From Odobenus rosmarus divergens (taxonomy: Eukaryota > Chordata > Mammalia > Carnivora > Odobenidae): DNA of 64,000 nt. Where the stretch lies: the NCBI RefSeq assembly GCF_000321225.1, contig NW_004451013.1, positions 118,908-182,907 on the forward strand. Reading direction: 5' to 3'. The position numbers and the translations under genes were made by a program. Each line of letters starts with the position of its first letter. Position 1 is the first letter of the stretch. Below are positions 35,056-46,383 of the stretch, piece by piece. The notes under the pieces were generated by a model. The model was not told where the DNA came from. It saw nothing but the letters and a program-made list of their open reading frames with translations, and did no database searches.

Positions 35056-36043
35056 CCAACACAGGTTTTTAGATGGGACGTATCACACCTCTGAGCTCAT
35101 GTGAGGGGTGGTGTCTTCCAAAAGCTCAAGGAAGGGAGAGCTGGGAATATTAATTTCTGGAAGGTGCTTGTTTATTCAAATGCTACAATTTATGAGCAAG
35201 GGCTACCTGAATTATTGGATTATTTGTGTGTGTAGGGGAATGAGAAGCAGGTTTGAAACTGTGTCTTCAATGCCAATTCTACAGGCTCTCTTAGAAGAAG
35301 ATGAGCTAAGTACAGACTACCAAATGATGTCTTCTACCATCTCCATGTCTTGTTTCTTTATTATTAAGGAGCTAAGCCTTTTTTATTCCCATTCCATTGA
35401 TGATACAAGCAATACATCAAACATGAAGATTCCTGGTTTCCTTAGTGGAGTGATGGCTGTTTGCCGAGCGATGTTAGGCCCTCCAGCTTCAGTCTGAGTT
35501 CTTGAGATGGTCTGCAAAATGAGAAAGAATCTCCTGCTCTTTTAAGTCAGGGAACAGTGGGAGGACCTGACCATGGCAGGGTGTTCAGATGGTGGTGACA
35601 TGGTCCTCAACACCTGCTGATCTCCAAAAGACTTCTGTTTTACGTCAGTTGATTCTCTGTTTGGGATCGCGGCTCCTCTGTCATAGATTGTCAGAAATCT
35701 GTGGGTTTTGCTGAAATCGGCCTGACCCCCAGCAGCACAGAAAACAGGACCCTGATGAGAGTAAGTTGACAGCAGAGAAGTGGATGAATTTGAGGCATGT
35801 GTCCTGGAGTTGGACTTGACAGCAGTTTTTCTGTATTTCGACATACAGAAACTGAATTTTTCTTTAAAGAAGTCACTTAAAAATCTAGTGAGCTGTGAGG
35901 TTTTCTTCTCTCTGACTTCAATTCTTTTATTCTCCTAATATTTTTATTTGACTCGACTGTGAAAACTTAACTGGTTCAGTTCCTGTTCCCTGGCAGGTGG
36001 AGGCTGGCACTCGGCCATGTGGGCTGGGCCTTTACTATGGTTC
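35056..36043. other. IFI44 upstream region
   Basis: The kilobase before the IFI44 promoter. It contains open frames at 35108-35497 and, on the minus strand, 35542-35844, with no recognisable domains. No second gene is supported. Confidence 0.45.
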
Positions 36044-36057
36044 AGTTTCCTTTTCTC
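36044..36057 (-). promoter_or_regulatory. ISRE of IFI44
   Basis: AGTTTCCTTTTCTC is an exact fit to the ISRE consensus AGTTTCNNTTTCTC (ISGF3/IRF). It stands directly before the first noncoding exon, the expected place for an interferon-stimulated gene. Confidence 0.87.
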
Positions 36058-36164
36058 AGAGTCCCTGAACCATGGAGATTGCTGAAGAATTTTCTGTGTC
36101 TGCTTAGCTGTCCAGACAGAGCAGCTACACTCAGCCTCAGTCCTTGTACAGGTTCTACAAACAG
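36058..36164 (+). pseudogene. IFI44: IFI44 exon 1 (noncoding)
   Basis: 5' UTR exon between the ISRE and donor acag|gtaagt at 36164/36165. The donor region aligns with IFI44L exon 1 (both gtaagtgactt...tgc...tcca...tttcctagc). The transcription start is approximate. Confidence 0.7.
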
Positions 36165-36409
36165 GTAAGTGACTTGCTGCTTTCCACTTTTCCTAGCCAC
36201 TTGCAAATAGTAGTCTTCCTTTTTAATTAAAAAAAAAATCATTTAGAATGAAAAACTAGTTAATGATTTTTCATGCTATCTGCTCATCCTCTTTTTACTC
36301 ATCTTATGTGTAATGTAGAGTAAATAAGAGGCAGAAATGCAAGCTTTGTGACAGTATATGTTACCTGTTTTTCAATATTTAATGGAAAATATATTTGATT
36401 TTCTGCTAG

Positions 36410-36873
36410 ATTGAGAAGCATGGCAGTGACACCTCGTTTGACGGGGATGCAAGAAAAGAAGCTGCAAAATTATTTTGGAGGAAAACAATTTACCCTTCTC
36501 TATAAACCTAGTGTCCATGAATTCTCTGGACATAATTTGGACAGAAATGCTGTGACCAAGGGCCTACTGTGATGGTGATTTATGGTGGACATTATGTTTT
36601 GGGGGCCTACATAAAAAAGAGTTACAAGAAAGATGACAAAGTTCCCATTGTCCTTCTTGCCTTTCAAGAGAATGAAATTTCAGAATGCAATATAGGAACA
36701 TATTCACCATCTATATTTCTTTATGAATATCATAAAGGATGGGATGGTTTCAAATTCCTCCTTAATCCAAAGCAAAAAAAAAGTGACTATGAACTTAGAT
36801 GCAATTAAAGAACTTGGACTACTTCAAAATCAACCTATTTCCTTTGAGGAATGTGAAGTTTTTCGTTGTGAAG
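36410..36873 (+). pseudogene. IFI44: IFI44 exon 2, start codon exon, frameshifted
   Basis: Acceptor ctgctag. The ATG at 36420 begins MAVTPRLTG...LQNYFGGKQFTLLYKPSVHE. After LDR two extra bases (about 36547-36548) shift the frame, and reading on from the ATG hits TGA 36570-36572. The displaced frame continues openly as VMVIYGGHYVLGAYIKKSY. A second shift at the nine-A run (36774-36782) restores the first frame for VTMNLDAIKELGLLQNQP and ECEVFRCE. The net exon length is thus back in phase (3n+1 from the ATG). Donor g|gtaggt at 36874. Confidence 0.92.
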
Positions 36874-37179
36874 GTAGGTTTAATCAGATAATCTTATATA
36901 GAGCTCTCTACTGAATGTTTGGCGGATTTGAGGCAACCCATGTCTTTAAGGAAGAATGTCCTTACCTCTGGGTGACCAAGACTGAAACCTGGCCACACAC
37001 TGTTTGCTGAGACCCAACTGTGGTCAAAAGTAGCATATATAGAGTTTTCTGGAGTGTGTTTGTGTGGGGGAAGGGGGAGGGGGAAGGTAGAAGGAGAAGG
37101 GGGAGAGAGAGAGAGAGAAAGGGGCAGCAAACTTAGATTGTGAGATTCTCTTGAAATGAAACCAAAGCTCAAACTTCTC

Positions 37180-38437
37180 TCAATTGGTACTAGATCCTGC
37201 AGTTTCCCATTGTATTCTATTATATTAAAAGACCAAAATGAATTTACTTATTTTTCTGCTAAAGGACATTGTTTCCAATATTTGCTGTTATAAACAATGC
37301 TTTTGTAATGTATTTGTGAATATAACTGTGCACAAAAATACTTCTTTTATACTTTCCCAAGAGCGTTATAGAAATGCCTATTTCCTTATCTTCTTGCCAA
37401 TGTTTGATATTATCAAACTTTAGAATATTTTCAATTTGATGGTCAAAAGATGGTTTCTCATTTTCTTCTTTGCTGATTACTAGCAAGTCTATGTGTATTG
37501 GCCATTTACATTTCCTCTCTGAAATAGTTATTTATGTCTATCCATTTAAGGGAAGGGACCCTAGGAATAATATCCCCTGAGTATTTTCATGTTCCAAACT
37601 CCTTGTCTGTGGTCTTTATACTTGAATGATCATCAGAGTATGTAATTCTTTGGGGGATTTTGTACTGTTTCTACAGGATTGATGTTGCTGTGGAAAACCT
37701 AGGGCCAGACTTACTTATATGTTTTTATTTTTTCCCCTTTGAATGATTTGATCTTTCCTCCTGGCTGCCCCAAACATCTAAAAAATTTTTTGTTGATGTC
37801 TGGTCAATTTACTTGGATATGTCATGATGTTGACAATCCTGGATCAGTTAAGGAAACTTTTTATGGAAGTATAACACATAAACAGAGAAATGCACAATTG
37901 ATAAATGTACCAATTGACAAACTTTTATAAATTAGACACATTAATATAGCTACTACTTGGATGAAGAAATAGATTATTATCATCATTTCAAAAGACTCCT
38001 TGCTGATTCTTCCTGGTTATTACCAGCCAAAGGTAACTACTACTTTGGCTTGTGTCGACATTAATAACTTCTTCTTTTTGAATTCTGTATAAATGGAATC
38101 ATATCAAAATATGTACTCTTGGGTGTCTGACCTCTTACATTCAATATTACATTTGAGGGATTGAGCTAAACAAGGGAGTGGATTATAAAATCAGACCTCT
38201 ACAAATCAGGTATCTTACGCAGTATTAGGTTTGACTAATCATTTCAAGGATAAAGGCAATCAGAAATCTCAGAGAAGGCAGAAAGGGTACAAGATTATTC
38301 TTTGTGGCTCTAGGTCCTTCCTTTGCATATTAGGCATATGCTTTCTGGATAAAAGAACAGGCAGGATTGTTTTATGAAGTTTGTGGGCCACCTTACGTAT
38401 TGAAGAGTGGTTACGTTATGGAACATTTATATGTTAG
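37180..38437 (-). repeat. Old antisense L1 3'-end pieces
   Basis: Antisense L1M-like sequence at about 37240-37560 and 37770-38160 ('ctgtataaatggaatcatatc' is a characteristic phrase). Parts between are unassigned. IFI44 intron 2. Confidence 0.5.
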
Positions 38438-38822
38438 TGCTATAGACTGAATGTGCTCCCCCCACCCCAAACTCACATGCTGAAGCCCTAATCCCCGATG
38501 TGACTATAGTTGGAGAAGGGGCCTCTAAGGAAGTAATTAAGGTTAGATGAGGTCATAAGAGTGGGGTCTTAATTCAATAGGATAGCGTTCATATAAGAAG
38601 GGCCACCAGAGAGCTCACACTCTCTCCACAAACATCCAAGGAGAGGTCATGGGAGAACACAATGAGATGGCAGCCACCTGCCAGGAGAGAGAAGAGGCTT
38701 CAGGATGAAATCTACCTTGCTGCACAGTGATCTTGGACTTCTCAGCTTCCAGAACTGTGAGAAATGAATTTCTGTTGTCCCAGTTCATGGTATTTTGTAT
38801 GGCAGCCTGAGCCGACTAAGAC
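38438..38822 (+). repeat. MaLR-like LTR (MLT1/MST type?)
   Basis: Starts tgctatagactgaatgtgct, contains 'tgctgaagccctaatccc', 'gatgaggtcataagagtggg', 'ccagaactgtgagaaatga', and ends near 'gccgactaagacaatc', the order seen in MaLR solo LTRs. Confidence 0.65.
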
Positions 38823-40211
38823 AATCAGCTCACATGACAATTCCCATGAAGACATGCCTCATAAATCCATAGAAGCTATATTTATTTATTCTAAGTAATC
38901 CTTAGCCAGGAGCATCCTGTTAAGGACATTCAAGAGATAAGTACTTTCCTTGTAGGAAATATCATTAGTCTATTTACCTGGAGATAAGATCATTAGCATA
39001 TTTTCAAAGAAATTAGGCTGGGTCACTTTTCTTTTTTTCCCTGAGTGTTACTTGGTAAAGTGAATGAATGCATCTCAGGACAGCTGCTTTAGCTCCCTAC
39101 CTCCCTACCGACTCATCCATATTATGTGTGTTGGAGTCATTTGTTCATTTTCATTGATGTTCATTGATGTTCATTTTCATTTTCATATATAGGATGCCGG
39201 TATAATGATTCCATCATACTTTTTTTTTTTTTTTTAAGTAGGCTTCATGCCCAGTGTGGAGCCCAAGTCAGGGCTTGAACTCATGACTGTGAGATCAAGA
39301 CCTGAGCTGAGATCAAGAGTCAGACACTTAACTGAGCCACCCAGGTGCTATTTAAAAAAAACAAAAACCCGCTTTTTTTTTTTTTTTTTAAATAAAATTA
39401 CTGTTGTTGGACATTTGAGTTTTCCAGTTGGGGGCTACTACAAATAATAGTGCTATAAGCCTTCTTGTACATGTGTTTTGGTTCACACATTCATATTTTT
39501 TGAAGAATATAAATATAAAATTTCTGGGTCATTGGATTTGTGTATGTTCAGCTTCAGTGGATACTGACAAAGCTTTCCAATGTAGCCATACCAATTTCCA
39601 CTGCCACAGCAGTGCATGAGAGTTTCTGTCACTTTTAAAGTTTTCCAACACTTTTTGTTACAATATGTAGCCATTCTGGTATGTGAACTGTGGCATGACA
39701 TTTTGTGAATTTGGTTTTCTTTGATTAGACTAGTCAGTAATTTATTTATTTTACAGTTTAAACCAATTACTATATTAATTTATCCTTTTTTCAGTTTATA
39801 AAATGTGTCTTGTATTTTTGTTAATTCCCTCTTATATTTCTAAAGTTTGTTTCTATATTCTTTTCTGTTTCTATTTTCAAAACTTTCCTTCTTTCTTGTT
39901 ATTAGCCAAGTGTACTTTTATCACAAGGTTGATATAAAGTGTTTATATTATTATTTTCTTTATATTTAGAATTTTGATTTTTAATTTCCTTTTGGATGTT
40001 AAAGTTAAGAAGTTCTTTGTAAAATTCCAAGAGGTTGCTTTTCTCTTTGTTTATACTTATTCTTTTCTCCTTTTATTATAGTCATTGTATGTAGTCTTCA
40101 GTATTTTTACTTTCGGTTATTTAAAGAGGTTTTCTTTCCACATGTATAGCCATATTTTTAAATGTTTCACATAGTATTTTGTAGTGTAGAGAATTGCCAG
40201 CATCACTACAT
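38823..40211 (-). repeat. Old antisense L1, continued
   Basis: AT-rich antisense L1-like sequence around 39400-40200. It is interrupted by the SINE fragment at 39222-39350. Confidence 0.45.
39222..39350 (-). mobile_element. Can-SINE, short
   Basis: Minus-strand SINE lacking the GA-rich region: poly-T, then taggcttcatgcccagtgtgg, ending gccacccaggtgct. Confidence 0.88.
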
Positions 40212-40224
40212 CTGATCTTTTCAG

Positions 40225-40681
40225 GTTTTTTTTCTTTTTAAGATTTTATTTAACGTGTATTTATTTTATTTTATTTTATTTTTTTAAAGATTTTATTTAT
40301 TTATTTGAGAGAGAGAGAATGAGAGATAGAGAGCACGAGAGGGAGGAGGGTCAGAGGGAGAAGCAGACTCCCCGCTGAGCAGGGAGCCCGATGTGGGACT
40401 CGATCCCGGGACTCTAGGATCATGACCTGAGCCGAAGGCAGTTGCTTAACCAACTGAGCCACCCAGGCGCCCCCATGTATTTATTTTAGCGAGAGAGACT
40501 GAGTGAGTGAGTGGGGGGAGGAAAGGGAGAGAGAATCCACAGCAGACCCTATGCTGAGCATGGAGCCCAACGTGGGGCGCAGAGCCTCACCTGGGCTCAA
40601 TCCCACTACTGGGGGATCATGACCTGAATGGAAACCAAGAGTTGGTCACTCAAACCACTGAGCCACCCAGGCACCCTGCAG
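40225..40681 (-). mobile_element. Older Can-SINE split by a younger one
   Basis: The older minus-strand SINE has its A-tail at 40225-40255 and its body and head at 40489-40681. Flanks CTGATCTTTTCAG (40212-40224) and CTGATCCTTTCAG (40682-40694) are its duplication, with one mismatch. Confidence 0.92.
40269..40475 (-). mobile_element. Young Can-SINE nested in older Can-SINE
   Basis: Complete arctoid-type SINE flanked by a perfect TGTATTTATTTTA (40256-40268 and 40476-40488) within the older SINE. Confidence 0.96.
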
Positions 40682-40694
40682 CTGATCCTTTCAG

Positions 40695-41353
40695 TTTTAA
40701 ATCCACCACCAAAGAGTGTCTCTTCTTCACAGGAAGTAAGTCATTCTGGGCCTGAGTCACATAAAGTCCTCAGCCCTCCCCTGAACCACTCACTGTGCTC
40801 TGATTGGGTGAGGGATGAGTCCTACATTCTCTTTGGAGCCAGAAAGAAAATCAATTGGGCTGGAAGTTCCAGGAACCCCAATTATAGATAGTAGGTTTTG
40901 GAGAGAATTTGGTGCCTGTGATTTTTTTCTTGTTTGTATGTCTCTGTACCTTATCCCTTTCAGACCTCTTGGATTATGGAGAGGAACTATTTTAAAGTAT
41001 TCCCAGTTTTTCCCTGGCCTGTCCACGCCTTTATGCCTTGCTTCTCTGATTCAGAAAGGACCCCAGTTTTCATTGCCTATGTTGGAGCAAGCCACATCCT
41101 ACTGCTGAGTAATTGTGTGAGAAGAGATCTGTGGACAATCTAGTTTTACCGTGTCCATCTTGCCTCTAGCTCTAGATTCTCCACATGAGATGTTAAGGAG
41201 ATTTGCCAGAATTTTCTCCACTTGCTTTCCTTATACTGTGCTGTTGTCATGGAAAAGCTGTTTCTGTATTTTTCCCTAGTGAATGCGTTGACATTCAGTT
41301 AGCCAGTCATTCAACAACTTGTACTTTTCATTTTTCTTTGATTATTGCCCTAG
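40695..41353. other. IFI44 intron 2, 3' part, nothing recognised
   Basis: Open frames at 40628-41143 overlap in several frames and have no family match. Confidence 0.45.
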
Positions 41354-41390
41354 ATTTATTGGACGAAAGAATCATGAAAGGGATTACTTA
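41354..41390 (+). pseudogene. IFI44: IFI44 exon 3 (37 bp)
   Basis: Acceptor gccctag and strong donor gtaagt at 41391. Completing the last codon of exon 2 it reads DLLDERIMKGIT, matching the family linker DSLDERKIKG. It ends in TA. Joined to the A that opens exon 4 this makes TAA, where the family has Arg. It is shorter than the 49-bp IFI44L counterpart by a multiple of three. Confidence 0.8.
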
Positions 41391-42120
41391 GTAAGTCAAT
41401 GTTTTAATCTTCTGTTATTCTGTTTATTACCTTAGACTTATTCTTTTATAGGTTCTGTCAAATTGGTAGCACAGATTATAACATAACTTGTGGATCATCA
41501 AGAATAAACTATAATTATATTTATAATCATAAGACTATTTGATAATACCAATGTTAAAACAGAAAGAACGCTGAGTAAAGGGAAAACATTCCTAATGTTT
41601 TTATATACTCGAAGGAAAATAATTATTTGGCTGCATGTCTACATTTTTGCTTAGACATCTTGAAGTTACAGTTTCAACTACTTTAGGGAATTGCTTTGGA
41701 AGGGGTGGCTGGTAGGTGGAGAATACTTACATGAACTTCAAGAACATGTTAGAAATTATCTACTTCCATAAACTTCAAAAGTCACATGTTATGTTGTGCT
41801 TTTTGAAGTTTATTATTAATAAGTTATCTTCATACTTAACACGGTTCATATTTATTACAAGGTTTATATGTGTCTGGTTGCTTAAATCTGAAATGTTTTA
41901 TGTCTGATTGGCTTTGTTATAAGTGTTATTTTTGCTTTTTTCTTCTTTTATATAGTAGGTTTTGAAGTAGGATAGTTGCTTGTCCTTTTAACAGGAAAGC
42001 AAATTGCTAATCAAAAATAATTAATAATATATAAGAAAAGAAAACGAATTCTAGGAAAACTTATGGTAAGCTCTTGTGATCGACCCTCAGTCAATTGTTA
42101 AAATTGTCCTGTCTAAACAG
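41391..42120. other. IFI44 intron 3, nothing recognised
   Basis: AT-rich intron sequence without recognisable elements. Confidence 0.5.
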
Positions 42121-42316
42121 ACTCCACAAGAGATTACTGTTTGACATGAAAACTTACAAACCACACAGAGACCTTGTTCACCAGATGCGGATTCTGCTCC
42201 TGGGTCCAAATGGGGCTAGGAAGTCTAGCTTTTTCAACTCAGTAAAGTCTGTTTTCCGAGGCCATGTAACGCACCAGGCTCTGGTGGGCTCTGATACAAC
42301 TGGAGTATCTGACAAG
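42121..42316 (+). pseudogene. IFI44: IFI44 exon 4, altered P-loop
   Basis: A 196-bp exon, acceptor taaacag, donor aag|gtatgt. Open in phase: LHKRLLFDMKTYKPHRDL, then MRILLLGPNGARKSSFFN. The P-loop GxxxxGKS reads GPNGARKS: the Gly before Lys is Arg (AGG at 42218-42220, one step from GGG). That Gly is near-invariant because any side chain clashes with the phosphate loop. Confidence 0.93.
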
Positions 42317-42472
42317 GTATGTCCATTCAAGGTTACTCAGCCTTTGCTTCTTTGTTCAAGTTAATTAGTTTTGAAAAGTCTTTTGCTGATGAACTTCATT
42401 CCATGTAGACTTTATCTCCGTTTGCAATTAAAAAAATGTACTCTTAAAATTGCTTTTTTTCTCCTCTTGTAG

Positions 42473-42622
42473 TACAGGACATATTCCATTAAGGATCTGA
42501 AGGATGGCAACTCCCTGCTGTTTATTCTGTGTGACTCAATGGGGCTGGGTGAGAAGGAAAAAGGGTTGTGCATGGATGACATAGTCTACATCTTAAAAGG
42601 CCACATTTCTGACAGATACCAG
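42473..42622 (+). pseudogene. IFI44: IFI44 exon 5
   Basis: A 150-bp, 50-codon exon fully open: YRTYSIKDLKDG, then LLFILCDSMGLGEKEKGL and DDIVYILKGHISDRYQ. The DxxG motif (DSMG) is intact, unlike in IFI44L. Acceptor cttgtag, donor cag|gtatga. Intron 4 is only 156 bp, against 3.4 kb in IFI44L, where a SINE and a hAT element were inserted. Confidence 0.94.
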
Positions 42623-43026
42623 GTATGACTGGGCTAATCATTGAGAAATTATAACTGATATTTAAAATGTTTGTTTTTGCTCACTATTGACAACAGCAGA
42701 TACTAGTCTAATTTAATGCATTACCATTTATTTTCTTGAACTATTCTTGTTCAAGGTCATTTGTTTCTTTTTGATATTTTATTTTATGAAGAATTAAAAC
42801 ATCCAAAAGACTCTTCTGTCATAGCTGTCATAACAACTCTGAATGTTGTTATATATTCAATTGCCTTTGGCTATGTGAAACAGAAATCCAATACATCAAT
42901 TTACTCACATAGGTCATTTTTCTTATGTAACAGAAGTCTGAATGTAGGCAGCTTTGGGTCAGTGTGGAAGCTCTCTGAGGTTATCAATTTCAAAGGTCCA
43001 TCTCACTTTCTCTTATGAGACCCTCA

Positions 43027-43380
43027 GTATGGGGTGCTTTGTGTCCCCCTAAAATTCACATGCTAAAGCCCTAATCCCCAGTGTGATGGTATTAGGAGGT
43101 GGGGCCTTTGAGAGGTATCAGGTCATGAGGGTAAATCCCTCATGAATGGGATTAGTGTCCTTACAAGAAGAGGTAAGAGAGAGATGATCTTTCTCTCTGC
43201 CATATGAGGACACAAGAAGGTAGCTGTCTACAAATCAGGAAGAAGGCTCTCATCAGACACCAAATCAGCTAGCACCTTGATCTTGGACTTTCTAGCCCTC
43301 AGAACTGTAAGAAGTAATTTTTGTTCTTTATGGCACCAAACATGGTAATTTGTTATAGCAGCCCAAGCTGACTAAAACGT
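43027..43380 (+). repeat. MaLR-like LTR (MLT1/MST type?)
   Basis: Related to the copy at 38438-38822: 'tgctaaagccctaatcccca', 'gtgatggtattaggaggtgg', 'ggtcatgagggtaaatccctc', 'cagaactgtaagaag', ending near 'agcccaagctgactaaaacg'. IFI44 intron 5. Confidence 0.65.
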
Positions 43381-44009
43381 GTGGCTTTCATCCTTATGCT
43401 CTCCAGATGTTCACACTGAGCCCTGTCTGTGTTCTAGGCAAGAGGATGGGGGATTAAAGAGAAAGCCATTTTAGTCTGTCATTTTTTAAAACTTTCTAGT
43501 CCTTTTTATAGACATTTAGATTTTGAATTAATCATTAATTTACTTTGTTCCAAATGAATAGTCAATTGTGCCAGCATCTTTCATTGAATGTCTTTGCATC
43601 TTTTCCCTACCAAATATAGGGATTGGTTTGTTCTATTGATGTATTTACCAATTCCTTTATGATATTATTTTTATTAACATATCATTTAATTTTTTTAATT
43701 ACCATAGCAATCAACTATGTTTTGATACCTCATTGGACAAGTCATATTCATTATTTATTTCTTGCATTTGTTTTTCTTGACTATTTTCACAATATACTTT
43801 TCCAAGTGAGCCTGTTTGTGTTTTGATTGTTTGTGTTTGATTTGTTGGTGCTTTGATTAAAATTACATTAAAATTTTATATCAAAATTTGATTTACATCT
43901 TCACATATCCAGTGTTCTTATCCAGAAACACAGTATGTTTTATTTTTCTATTCATGCAAGGGCGTTTCATTCTTTAGTATAGCATCGTCTTGTGGAGGTA
44001 AAGTTTATT

Positions 44010-44645
44010 TTTAAATATTCTTTTTTTAAAACAACTTTATTATAGAGAATTTTAAACTAACACAAAAGTAGACAAAACTATTTAATGAATTGCCATTTAC
44101 TCAGCTTCAACAATTTTTGACTCATGTCCCATCATCTGTGTCTACCCACTTCCTCCTTTCCTGTATTACTTGGAATCGAATTTAATACATCATAACATTT
44201 AATCCATAAATCATAGCAAGTACACCAAAACTCTGATGACAAATACCTAACCCACCCTTACTAATCAACTAATACCCAAACCACATGCAATTAGTTTTGG
44301 TGTACTGAAATATAGTTTAAATTCAACTTTACAAAATAAGGCATAGTCAAAGAATCCATTTTCTTTCTCTGGCCCTTCAAATACATTTTTCCCTTTTCTT
44401 ATAAGCAACCATATAAAAATTTATGGTTTACTTTCCTTTTTCACTACATAAGAAAATACAGATTTGTGGTTCTCCTCTTTTTAGAGAAGTCACGAAATAC
44501 TCTATGTTATTGATATATTAGAATCTTGCCACTACAAATAGTCCTGAAGTTAATAGGCTTGCACATGCATCATTTTGTATTTTTACCAGTATACCTGTGA
44601 CAGATTCCCAGCAAGAGGGATTGCTAGTTCAAGAGTAAATGCATC
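44010..44645 (-). repeat. Old antisense L1 3' end
   Basis: 'caactttattatagagaatttt', 'gttcctcactt'-like AT-rich segments and 'ccagcaagagggattgctag' are typical of an antisense L1M 3' end. Confidence 0.5.
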
Positions 44646-44945
44646 TCAAACCACTTTTGGTCCTTACATTCTGTGTGATGATACCAGATTTCTTTATGAA
44701 CACTCTCACCTCCACCACATTACTTCTATCTAGAACACTTCCGTCCATATGCTCATTCCCTTTATCAGACCAACTCCCCCTACTTTGTAGCTCCCAGATT
44801 ACATGTCCCTTTCTTGCAGAAACTTCACCTGACTGCATGAATGGGCTGCTAGCTACTTGCATAAACTGTCTTCTCTACAGGATTGTTAGCCTCATAATAT
44901 CAGAGACTTGCACACTGTCTGATATGTGCTCATGAATATCTATGG
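44646..44945 (+). repeat. L2-like 3' fragment
   Basis: Pyrimidine-rich L2-type sequence ending 'ggattgttagcctcataa', 'actgtctgatatgtgctcatgaat' just before IFI44 exon 6. The open frame 44639-44935 is accidental. Confidence 0.5.
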
Positions 44946-44977
44946 AATTAATATGTTGCTTTATGTTTACCTTACAG

Positions 44978-45148
44978 TTTAATTCCACAAAACCAATCAC
45001 ACCAGGTCATAGTAACTATATTGATTACCCATTGCTGAAAGACAGAATCCATTGTGTGGCATTTGTGTTCGACATCAACTCTGTTGAACACCTCTCCTGT
45101 GACATGATGCGAAGATCAAAAAAATTCAAAGGGAGTTGATAAAGTGTG
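44978..45148 (+). pseudogene. IFI44: IFI44 exon 6, 1-bp deletion
   Basis: Acceptor cttacag, donor g|gtgagt. It begins FNSTKPITPGHSNYIDYP, then LLKDRIHCVAFVFDINSV. It is 171 bp against 172 in IFI44L. A base is missing just after MM, so the frame runs to TGA 45137-45139. The original frame continues as KIKKIQRELIKC. Confidence 0.93.
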
Positions 45149-45234
45149 GTGAGTCTCATTCCACTTTGCTATTAAGGGTAATTAGACTATATTGTAGAAT
45201 GATTTTAGAACAGGATGAAAAATTTGAGAAATTG

Positions 45235-45430
45235 CATATATGAATCTTCCCTGGCCCATCAGTGTGGTTCAAGCAAATCAAGTACTTGATAGCTGTATGA
45301 CTTCGTGCCATGACCTAAACTCTCTATGTCTCAGTTTCCTAATCTATAAAATTAGTATAACAATAGCACCTATCTCAGAAATTTATTATAAGGATTAAAC
45401 AAATCCATATATTTGAAGAGTTTAACACAG
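45235..45430 (+). repeat. MIR-like SINE
   Basis: Contains 'tgacctaaactctctatgtctcagtttcctaatctataaaat', then 'ttataaggattaaacaaat', the MIR core and 3' order. Confidence 0.75.
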
Positions 45431-46168
45431 TCTTCACTACCTGCTACCACTGTATCCTAACATGAATTAATTTGCCAAAAGTTCTAGATTTCCCCTTGGG
45501 CCTTAAATGATTAGAAATGGAAAACAGTATTTCAGTAAGAAAATGCGGCAGGGAAGTAAGATGTTAGGTAGGGTGGGGTAGCATAAAGGCTTTGGAGAAG
45601 GTAAACAGGATCAGGGAATTAGGGTGCCCCATACTGGCTTTTCTTGGCTTTATTACCCGTTCTGTCTGGGAAAGAGCCAGTTTATCACAACTTTGATTAA
45701 GTTAGAAGCATGGAGTGATTTACTTGCTCACTGAAATTTAAGACTTTGCCAGGGAGGGGTGCAGGGAGCTGCCTGCTAACTGTGACAGAAGAGCAATGTA
45801 TTTGTGATGCTTTGACACATGCTATTTCCTTCTTGAGGATTCTTCTCCCCCATCTTGTTTATGAGATCTCTTTTCTCTAGTCTCCATAAAAACAACTGTT
45901 TGGACAGGACAGAAGACCAATCAACAATATTGTAGCATCAATAGTTATCTCTTTAGTTATCTTTTCCAAGAGGTGTTGTCATTTGAAGCCTCATTTCTTA
46001 CCATGGAAAGCAATGAAGGGAATTTCCTATGTCAGACGAATTCCAGGTACTGATGAGTACTTGAGCGGGCTATTTTTAGGGGTGGTGGGCCTTCCCAAAT
46101 CTCTGAAATTGCTCCATAGATAGCCTGTTGCATAACTGATAGCTGATTAACTGAAACATACTGATGTT

Positions 46169-46235
46169 GTCTTCCTTCCTTCCTTCCTTCCTTCCTTCCT
46201 TCCTTCCTTTCTTTCTTTTTTTCTTTCTTTCTTTC
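46169..46235. repeat. (TTCC)n(TTTC)n microsatellite
   Basis: Compound tetranucleotide tract in IFI44 intron 6, ending about 50 bp upstream of exon 7, so it lies in the polypyrimidine region before the acceptor. Confidence 0.95.
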
Positions 46236-46282
46236 TGATGCTGTCTTTAATGATCAAAGTGACATGGATCTGTTCGGCCTAG

Positions 46283-46383
46283 GTGTAGCACATGTGGTTT
46301 TGCTCACTCTTGTGGATAGCATGGATCTGATTACAAGAGGTGACCTTAGAGACATATACAGATGTATGCCTGTGAAGCTCAAG
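46283..46383 (+). pseudogene. IFI44: IFI44 exon 7
   Basis: A 101-bp exon, fully open: GVAHVVLLTLVDSMDLIT then RGDLRDIYRCMPVKLK. Acceptor ggcctag, donor aag|gtaatg. The G4-like position reads TLVD. Confidence 0.92.

Noticed and set aside
35108..35844. Possible extra gene upstream of IFI44
   Set aside because: Open frames are unrelated to each other, lack splice continuity and have no recognisable domain.
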